A stretch of 38,553 bases of DNA from Alphaproteobacteria bacterium (GTDB taxonomy: Bacteria > Pseudomonadota > Alphaproteobacteria > Rhizobiales > Hyphomicrobiaceae), in contig JAGVSR010000151.1 in NCBI GenBank assembly GCA_019137195.1, positions 1 to 38,553 of the forward strand, in the 5' to 3' direction. Shown here one piece after another: positions 33,080-38,553 of this stretch; the stretch's first letter is position 1; every line of letters starts with the position of its first letter. The position numbers and the translations under genes were made by a program. The notes under the pieces were generated by a model. That model ran no database searches and had not been told where the DNA came from. It worked only from the letters and a program-made list of their open reading frames with translations.

Positions 33080-33254
33080 GGACCCACCCCTGAGCAGCGG
33101 ATACTCGATGTCGTGCGACGCAGCTTAGCGCGGTGTCAGAAGCTGGCAAGCGGCTCCTTCGACCGTCGTCGGCGGGTCCGGGATTGCCTTACGTCATTGC
33201 CGGCTCGAGGCCCAGTCGCTAACAAGCGCGGACCCTTACAACGCAGGACGTGCC

Positions 33255-33911
33255 ATGGACCCCAAATTCTGGATCGACCGCTGGCAGCGGGCGGACACCG
33301 GCTTTCATCAAAAGACCGTTCACGACCTGCTGGCCAGGCACTGGCCGTCGCTCGGGCTCAAGCGAGGCGCGCAGGTCTTTGTTCCTCTCTGCGGCAAGAG
33401 CCTCGACATGGTGTGGCTGGCCGACGAGGGCATGAACGTGCTCGGCATCGAGCTGTCGGAGCTCGCGGTCGACAGCTTCTTCTCCGAGCGCGCGCGGGCG
33501 CCCGGCGTTGAGACGGCAGGCGTGCATAAGATCAAGCGTGCGGGGCCTTACGAACTCTGGGCCGGCGACTTCTTCTCCATGCCGGCCGAGGCGACGCGGC
33601 GAATTTCGGCCGTTTTCGACCGGGCGTCGCTCGTCGCCATGCCGCGAACGATGCAGCAGGCCTACGCCGACAAGATGGCCGCACTGGTGCCGTCTGGCGT
33701 GCCGGTGCTGCTCGTCTCGCTAGATTTCGATCCCTCGCAGATGGAAGGTCCGCCGTTCCCGGTACCCGCGGCGCAGGTCGAGCGGCTGTTCGGCGGCGCC
33801 TTCCGCATCACCAGGCTCGAAGCGCGCGACGGGCTGCCGATGAGCCAGAACCTCGCCAAGCGCGGGCTGACGGCACTCGAGGAAAGCGTGTACCGGATGG
33901 TGCGGCGTTGA
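33255..33911 (+). CDS. tpm: Thiopurine S-methyltransferase
   Basis: This 218-residue SAM-dependent methyltransferase starts MDPKFWIDRWQRADTGFHQ, the usual bacterial TPMT opening. The SAM site FVPLCGKSLDMVWLADEG follows near 42-59, then GIELSELAVDSFFSE, the acidic AGDFFSMP, and a Rossmann core. Length is normal. Bacterial Tpm methylates sulfur, selenium or tellurium compounds and can detoxify selenite or tellurite; the natural substrate here is not known. AGGA lies seven bases before the ATG. The 175-base divergent gap with the TIR gene holds both promoters. Confidence 0.93.
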   Translation: MDPKFWIDRWQRADTGFHQKTVHDLLARHWPSLGLKRGAQVFVPLCGKSLDMVWLADEGMNVLGIELSELAVDSFFSERARAPGVETAGVHKIKRAGPYELWAGDFFSMPAEATRRISAVFDRASLVAMPRTMQQAYADKMAALVPSGVPVLLVSLDFDPSQMEGPPFPVPAAQVERLFGGAFRITRLEARDGLPMSQNLAKRGLTALEESVYRMVRR

Positions 33912-34056
33912 TTTCGTTCGCATCCGCGAGGACTACAACCGGCAGCTTGCGGGAGCGCAGCAGGCATTCAGCCAGCGCCCCAGACCGTCGTTGCTGACCC
34001 GTTACTGAAGCCACGGCACCGGGCCGTGCTCAGAACGGGCGCGTCTGCTTACGACC

Positions 34057-34704
34057 TTATCGCGACCCCGCTTTGTCCGCCGCAGCAAAGTGCGCCATCT
34101 GGTCTGCGTGCGCCTTGCGGAAGGCGGGACGGTCGATGGTGCGCTTGATGTAGGCTTCGGTAGCTGGACGGTTGCCATGAGCGCGAACGAGGCCGACACG
34201 CAGCACATCCGCCATCAGGAGGTCCGCGACCGTAAAGCGATCTGCTGCGAGCCACTGGCGCTCGGCCAGGACTCTCTCAATGTGGGCAAGCCGCTGGTTC
34301 ATCCAGCCGGTGAGACCGTTCTCGGTCTGACCGGTAATCGTTAGGAACCACCACGGCACTGTGACCATCTCCACCGAGTTCAGGGCCGCGATCACCCATT
34401 GGAGCGTTTCGGCTTCGCCAACGGGATCGCGTGGCATCAATGCCTCGCTGCCGCGAGCCAAGTGCAGCAGACACGCGCCACTCTCGAACATGTTTACGTC
34501 CCCATCGGTCAGAAAGGGCACCTGCCCAAATGGCTGGCGGTCGAGATGATTGGTCGCTCGATCGTCGAAGGGCACGGTACGCACCTCATACGACAAGCCT
34601 GCTTCCTCCGCCGCCCATCGCAAGCGCAGGTCGCGCACGAACCCGCGTGGAGCGTCACCCGCAGGGACCCAGTCCAGGGTCCAGATGACCAATTTTTTCG
34701 TCAT
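34057..34704 (-). CDS. Glutathione S-transferase family protein
   Basis: This 215-residue protein has a thioredoxin-like N-terminal half (VRDLRLRWAAEEAGLSYEVR, then QPFGQVPFLTDGDVNMFESG with the cis-Pro and the ES glutathione motif). The all-helical C-terminal half contains LAADRFTVADLLMADVL, the N-capping box typical of GSTs. It conjugates or reduces with glutathione; the substrate is unknown. The ATG at 34704 starts MTKKLVIWTLDW and has AGGA about nine bases upstream. An in-frame extension to 34938 reads like noncoding sequence. It lies 208 bases downstream of the SRPBCC gene in the same direction. Confidence 0.88.
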   Translation of the reverse strand: MTKKLVIWTLDWVPAGDAPRGFVRDLRLRWAAEEAGLSYEVRTVPFDDRATNHLDRQPFGQVPFLTDGDVNMFESGACLLHLARGSEALMPRDPVGEAETLQWVIAALNSVEMVTVPWWFLTITGQTENGLTGWMNQRLAHIERVLAERQWLAADRFTVADLLMADVLRVGLVRAHGNRPATEAYIKRTIDRPAFRKAHADQMAHFAAADKAGSR

Positions 34705-34912
34705 GCCTTGAATCCTACACGGCATAGGCTCCGATGCAATTAAGTCGCCTTGTCTGCGGAACGACCAGTGACCGGACGAACCATATGCCAGGCATCTTGG
34801 GATAGCCGACAGCAGCCAGCGGCTCCAGGCTTCCGACCGCCCCACTGCGATCCGATCACATCGCGTCGCCGCCGCAGGCATGCAGCAGTTTCGCGAGTGG
34901 CATTGTGCCCCT

Positions 34913-35317
34913 TCACAGCGTTTGAGCGTACCGTGCAAAGTTGTTCAAGATCGCCTGCCATCCGGCACGCTGCTGATCGAGCGAATGCGTGGCTTCGCTC
35001 TCGAACGTCACGCGCACGACAACGCCGCTTGCGCCTGGGTTGAACTCGACCTTCGCGACGCGATCACCGAAGGAATACTCGATGAGCTTGTGCTCGATGA
35101 TGTTGGTATAGGTCCCGGCAAAGTCGAAGCCCATGCTGCCGTCCTTGGCCTCCATGCGAGAGCTGAATTGGCCGCCGATGCGGAGATCACCGGTTGCTCG
35201 TGGACAGTGCCAGTCATCGGACGCGAAGTTCCACTTGGTGATGTGATCGGGGGACGTGTACGCGCGCCAGACCTTGTCGATCGGTGCCTTCACTGTGGTT
35301 TCGACGGAAATCTCCAT
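34913..35317 (-). CDS. SRPBCC / AHSA1-type ligand-binding domain protein
   Basis: This 134-residue single-domain protein opens with MEISVETTVKAPIDKVWRAY. It then has SPDHITKWNFASDDWHCPRA, GGQFSSRMEAKDGS and a C-terminal long helix HSLDQQRAGWQAILNNFARY, the standard Bet v1-like START fold of the AHSA1 group. Members bind hydrophobic ligands or act in stress responses; the ligand cannot be deduced. GGAG lies six bases before the ATG. An AT-rich block (TTGTTTAAATAG) upstream, about 30-45 bases before the start codon, may hold the promoter. Confidence 0.88.
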   Translation of the reverse strand: MEISVETTVKAPIDKVWRAYTSPDHITKWNFASDDWHCPRATGDLRIGGQFSSRMEAKDGSMGFDFAGTYTNIIEHKLIEYSFGDRVAKVEFNPGASGVVVRVTFESEATHSLDQQRAGWQAILNNFARYAQTL

Positions 35318-35372
35318 CAGCCGCTCCGTGTTGCATGCACGCGTGTCTATTTAAACAATATCACAGTTTGGC

Positions 35373-35402
35373 GTTCGCTACCCGGCAGTAACCGGGCGAA
35401 CC
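35373..35402. other. Imperfect hairpin between SRPBCC and aminopeptidase genes
   Basis: GTTCG and CGAAC arms flank CCCGG-CAGTAA-CCGGG, forming a 10-bp stem with a 3-nt bulge. It is about 210 bases beyond the aminopeptidase stop on the minus strand and 55 bases upstream of the SRPBCC start. It may separate the two transcripts, but no U-run is present. Confidence 0.3.
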
Positions 35403-35432
35403 GCAAGCTTGCCCTCGTAGGTTGAGCCGCGG

Positions 35433-35549
35433 TCACTCCTGGCCCGGAGCGCCACTTGCCGCTGCGTCAGGTTTCCCGGGCAATTGCGGTCTGCCGCAGA
35501 CATCATTCAATCCTGCCAGCAGTCCGAGCCAATCGTTGATCCGGTGCAT
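35433..35549 (-). CDS. Possible 38-residue small ORF
   Basis: The frame reads MHRINDWLGLLAGLNDVCGR and ends in SGAPGQE. The composition is protein-like and less Arg-rich than shadow frames here. No ribosome-binding site or homologue is evident. It could be the residue of a larger gene or chance. The rest of the 298-base gap (35318-35615) holds only the hairpin at 35373. Confidence 0.2.
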   Translation of the reverse strand: MHRINDWLGLLAGLNDVCGRPQLPGKPDAAASGAPGQE

Positions 35550-35615
35550 GGCTGGCGCTCGCCGGAGAGCCGGGTTGGATACACGCTCCCTGCTTGAGGA
35601 GAAGGCTGGAAGCCT

Positions 35616-37427
35616 TCACAGGGGCGCCGTCGCGGCATCGAGCCAGGCGCGGGTCTCGGCGCCGAGGAGGGGACCGATCACCTTTCGGACGCGGGCGTGA
35701 TAGGCGTCGAGCCACTGGACCTCGTCGCGCGTGAGCATGTCCTTGACGACGAGGCGGCGGTCGATCGGCACCAGCGTCAGCGTCTCGAGCCCGGCCGTCT
35801 CGCGCTCGGCATCCCTCGTCATCTCGAACGGCGTCACGAGCACGAGGTTCTCGATCCGGATGCCGTAATGGCCTTCCTTGTAGTATCCGGGCTCGTTGGA
35901 GATGATCATGCCGGGCTCGAGCGGCACCATGCCTAGCCGGCTGATGGATTGCGGACCCTCGTGGACGGAGAGATAGCTGCCCACGCCGTGGCCGGTGCCG
36001 TGGTCGTAGTCCAGACCGGCGGCCCAGAGCGCGCGGCGCGCCAGTGGATCGAGGTCGACGCCGCGCGTGCCCTTCGGGAAACGGGCGGTGGCAACGCCGA
36101 TATGGCCCTTCAAGACGAGCGTAAACCGCTCACGCATCTCGTGCGTGGGTGTTCCGATTGCGACCGTGCGCGTGATGTCGGTGGTGCCGTCCTGATACTG
36201 CGCGCCACTGTCGACGAGAAACAGCTCGCCGGGCCCGAGTCGGCGGTTGGTCCTGTCGGAGACGCGGTAGTGGACGATGGCGCCGTTCGGACCGCTGCCC
36301 GAGATGGTGTCGAACGAGATCTCCAGCAGCCGGTTGGTCTCGGCGCGGCAGGCCTCGAGCTTTTCCACGGCCTCGATCTCGTCGACCTCGCCGCCCGGCG
36401 CCTCGCGATCGAGCCACGAGAGGAAGCGGCACACGGCGGCGCCGTCGCGGATGTGTGCCTCGCGCGCACCTTCGATCTCGGCACCGGTCTTCACCGCCTT
36501 CAAGGCGATGGTGGGATCTGGACCGCGGGAGACGGCCTTGACGCCGAGCGTGCGCAGGAACCACGAGGCGGCAGTCTCGGGATCGAGGCGCACACGCTTG
36601 CCCGCCGCCTTCAAGGCGGCGAGGCGGTCCTCGAGGTCGCCGGGCTTGCCAAGCCTGGCCACGGGCGACAGATGGGCGCGCGCCTCCGGCGTCAGCTTGG
36701 CGGGATCGACGTAGAGCTCGGCCTTGCCTTTGACGGGTACGATCGCAAAGGCGAGCGTCACAGGATTGTGTGCTACGTCGCTGCCGCGGATGTTGAAGGT
36801 CCAGGCGATGCTGTCGGGCAGGGTCAGGACGAGTGCGTCCTCGCGCGCGGCCTCGAGCTTCTTCTGGACGAAGGCGATCTTCTCGTCGGCGCCGCGTCCG
36901 GCGAGCGCCACCGGATGCGGTCGGATCGGGGTCGCCGGGGGAGCAGGGCGGTCCTTGCCCCAGACGCGATCGACGAGGTTTCTCGAGAGCGGCTTCAGCT
37001 TTAGGCCCTTCGGCGCCAACGCAGCGGCGAGGCGCTCGATCTCGCCTGCGGTGTGGAGCCACGGATCGTAACCGACGGCAGCGCCTTTAGGTAGCTTGGC
37101 GGCGAGCCATTCGGCCAGTCTGGCGCGGGCGAGGCCCGGGAACTCGAACAGCTCGGCGTCGCATTCGGCGCGTACCTGAACGGTGTAGCGCCCGTCAGCG
37201 AACACGGCCGCGTGCTTCTTGGCGACGACGGCGATGCCGGCAGAGCCCGAGAAGCCCGTCAGCCACTTGAGCCTCTCAGCGGAGGGCGGAACGTACTCGC
37301 CCTGGTGCTCGTCGGCGCGGGGCACGAGAACGGCGTCGAGGCGCTGCTTCGCCATGAGCTGGCGCAGCGCCTTCACGCGCGGGGCGGCATCGGCGGGATG
37401 GGAGGAGGAGGAGAAGGTCTGGAACAT
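35616..37427 (-). CDS. Xaa-Pro aminopeptidase (aminopeptidase P, M24B)
   Basis: This 603-residue long-form aminopeptidase P removes N-terminal residues that precede proline. Two creatinase-like N-terminal domains (about 1-300) are followed by the pita-bread M24 domain. Metal ligands are visible in order: Asp near 405 and 416 (LVDSGAQYQDGTTDITRT), His near 479 (GTGHGVGSYLSVHEGP), Glu near 511 (SNEPGYYKEGHYGIRIEN) and Glu near 523. A C-terminal domain ends in GAETRAWLDAAT. It is cytoplasmic; no signal peptide. The ATG at 37427 begins MFQTFSSSSHPADAAPRV with CAGG two bases before it; a 12-residue extension to 37463 is less likely. Confidence 0.94.
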   Translation of the reverse strand: MFQTFSSSSHPADAAPRVKALRQLMAKQRLDAVLVPRADEHQGEYVPPSAERLKWLTGFSGSAGIAVVAKKHAAVFADGRYTVQVRAECDAELFEFPGLARARLAEWLAAKLPKGAAVGYDPWLHTAGEIERLAAALAPKGLKLKPLSRNLVDRVWGKDRPAPPATPIRPHPVALAGRGADEKIAFVQKKLEAAREDALVLTLPDSIAWTFNIRGSDVAHNPVTLAFAIVPVKGKAELYVDPAKLTPEARAHLSPVARLGKPGDLEDRLAALKAAGKRVRLDPETAASWFLRTLGVKAVSRGPDPTIALKAVKTGAEIEGAREAHIRDGAAVCRFLSWLDREAPGGEVDEIEAVEKLEACRAETNRLLEISFDTISGSGPNGAIVHYRVSDRTNRRLGPGELFLVDSGAQYQDGTTDITRTVAIGTPTHEMRERFTLVLKGHIGVATARFPKGTRGVDLDPLARRALWAAGLDYDHGTGHGVGSYLSVHEGPQSISRLGMVPLEPGMIISNEPGYYKEGHYGIRIENLVLVTPFEMTRDAERETAGLETLTLVPIDRRLVVKDMLTRDEVQWLDAYHARVRKVIGPLLGAETRAWLDAATAPL

Positions 37428-37496
37428 GGCCTGCTCTTTAGGCGTGGCTCGTCGTCGTCGCAAGGGAGCTTCTTCCCGGCACGCGGCAATTCCCGG

Positions 37497-38135
37497 TCAG
37501 CCCCGCGGGGGGAACAGTCCGCTGCCCGCAAGACCGTTGAACATGGCCTGCACGGCAATGGCAGCAAGGAGGATGCCGAACACGCGCATGAGGACGCGCT
37601 GCGCGGTGACACCGAGGAAGCGCGAGAGCTGGTGGGCGACGAGCAGCAGAGCGAGAGTGATGATCATCACGGTGGCGAGCCCCGCGACCGTCACCGCCAG
37701 CGCCATGGGGTCGCCGTGGGCGTTGGCGGCGAGGAGAACGCCGGCACTCATGGCCCCGGGGCCGGCGAGGAGGGGCGTCGCCAGCGGAAAGACGGCGAGA
37801 TCGTCCTTGGCCTGGGCCTCGGCGCCCTCGGGCGGCGTCAGCTTGAAGGTGGATGCCGGCCGCGCGAACACCATCTCGAGAGCAATCATGAGGAGCAGGA
37901 TGCCGCCCGCGGTCTGCAGTGCCGGGATGCCGACACCGAGCTGGCGCAGCAGCGGACCGCCGAACAGTGTCGCGGCGGCCAGGATGACGAAGGCGATGGC
38001 CACGGCCCTGGCAGCGATTGCGCGCCGGTCTCGGGCCGTCATGGCGCGCGTGAAGGTCGCGAACAGCACAGCGGCCTCAACGGGGCCGACGGTCGCGAAG
38101 AACGTCGTGAAGCTGGTGAGGACGGCAGCGAGCAT
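37497..38135 (-). CDS. MarC-family (UPF0056) integral membrane protein
   Basis: This 212-residue protein has six hydrophobic helices. The N-terminal FFATVGPVEAAVLFATFT corresponds to the NP-like turn of MarC proteins, here GPVEA. The middle PLATPLLAGPGAMSAGVLLA is the family's repeat turn P.a.PllaGPGa. Function is unresolved despite the old multiple-antibiotic-resistance name; members may transport small molecules or amino acids. It is upstream of and co-directional with the aminopeptidase gene, 69 bases apart, so co-transcription is possible. No strong ribosome-binding site precedes the ATG. Confidence 0.9.
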   Translation of the reverse strand: MLAAVLTSFTTFFATVGPVEAAVLFATFTRAMTARDRRAIAARAVAIAFVILAAATLFGGPLLRQLGVGIPALQTAGGILLLMIALEMVFARPASTFKLTPPEGAEAQAKDDLAVFPLATPLLAGPGAMSAGVLLAANAHGDPMALAVTVAGLATVMIITLALLLVAHQLSRFLGVTAQRVLMRVFGILLAAIAVQAMFNGLAGSGLFPPRG

Positions 38136-38354
38136 CGGGTCAGCGGCGACTGGACGGTTCGCCGTCTATATCATGATCGCTTTGCCCACGTGCGAGGCGT
38201 CTGTCTGCCGAACCTCCGGGCGGCTGTTAGCAGCGGCAGCGATATGCTGCTAGCGCCTTGTTTTATCTGACTCTTTCCTATTTACTCAGGCAACAGCTCG
38301 GCTATCATCGTCACGTCAATGCCGGATTCGTCCACCTTGGAGGTTGACCGACAC

Positions 38355-38553
38355 ATGGCAAAGCACGATGCGGCCGAGACCGACTTCGCTCTCTTGCTCA
38401 GAGGCTACAGTCTCACGACCGCCGAGATCCTCTATCGCCTTCCAGACTATCCGGCACTCATTCAGAGCTACGTCTGGCAGGACTACGATCTTCACCCGCG
38501 GTTCCCCAAGCTCAAAAGCTTCCTGGACTTCTGGTCGCGAAACCTCGACGGAC
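38355..38553 (+). CDS. usg: Usg-family protein (5' part; runs off the window)
   Basis: The frame reads MAKHDAAETDFALLLRGYSL, then TTAEILYRLPDYPALIQSY and VWQDYDLHPRFPKLKSFLDF before the window ends. TTAEILYR.PD...L.Q.YVWQDYDL.P.FP.L..FLDFW is the signature of the small Usg proteins of alphaproteobacteria, whose role is unknown. The full protein should be about 85-95 residues. GGAGG at 38339-38343 is 11 bases before the ATG; an in-frame ATG at 38319 is an alternative start without a ribosome-binding site. Confidence 0.9.
   Translation, partial: MAKHDAAETDFALLLRGYSLTTAEILYRLPDYPALIQSYVWQDYDLHPRFPKLKSFLDFWSRNLDG

Noticed and set aside
38253-38280. AT-rich CTTGTT...CTATTT as a usg promoter
   Set aside because: The spacer is only 15 bases, too short for a confident sigma70 call.

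Overview
This is a GC-rich, densely coding chromosomal segment from an alphaproteobacterium, most likely of the Hyphomicrobiales (Rhizobiales). The clues are the alphaproteobacterial arrangement of secA divergent from a parvulin-type isomerase gene followed by argJ, a suhB/mmgR-type small RNA beside an inositol-monophosphatase-family gene, a BcsS-type barrel protein, a Usg protein and promoter elements of the CTTGAC-N17/18-CTATNT kind. No rRNA, tRNA, insertion sequence, CRISPR array or prophage was found.

Left part (1-16 kb): a two-gene sodium/solute symporter (small DUF4212 subunit plus SSS-type large subunit); an alkaline-phosphatase-fold, phosphoethanolamine-transferase-like membrane protein on the minus strand; the glutamate synthase pair gltB-gltD; an Ada-type alkylation repair regulator; and an NAD-dependent aldehyde dehydrogenase with its usual DUF779 partner, here split by an inverted TauE/SafE exporter gene.

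Middle part (16-25.7 kb): a broken RTX C-terminus, RNase P RNA (rnpB, minus strand) with a recognisable promoter, an orphan bcsS, a possible decayed TPR gene, an overlapping djlA-like/amidase pair, an SDR oxidoreductase, two uncharacterised proteins, then the most unusual stretch: three copies within about 0.6 kb of a small-RNA unit of the suhB/mmgR type. Each has a strictly conserved CCUCCC-containing core, a short 5' hairpin and a terminator hairpin on the minus strand. They lie upstream of a histidinol-phosphatase/IMPase gene. An alpha/beta hydrolase and a secreted acidic PepSY-like protein with a 14-Asp run follow.

Right part (25.9-38.5 kb): secA, with a sigma70-like promoter whose 17-bp spacer contains a nine-base homopolymer; a periplasmic PpiC-type isomerase; argJ preceded by a REP-like inverted pair; an accessory block (a TIR-transmembrane protein, thiopurine methyltransferase, a glutathione transferase and an AHSA1-type SRPBCC protein); then aminopeptidase P, a MarC-family protein and the start of usg.

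Functionally the window mixes core nitrogen and amino-acid metabolism (GltBD, ArgJ, HisN), protein export and folding (SecA, PpiC, DjlA-like), envelope functions, RNA-based regulation and a few accessory or defence-like genes. The best candidates for something undescribed are the triple small-RNA cluster and the TIR-transmembrane protein with an unassigned extracytoplasmic domain.
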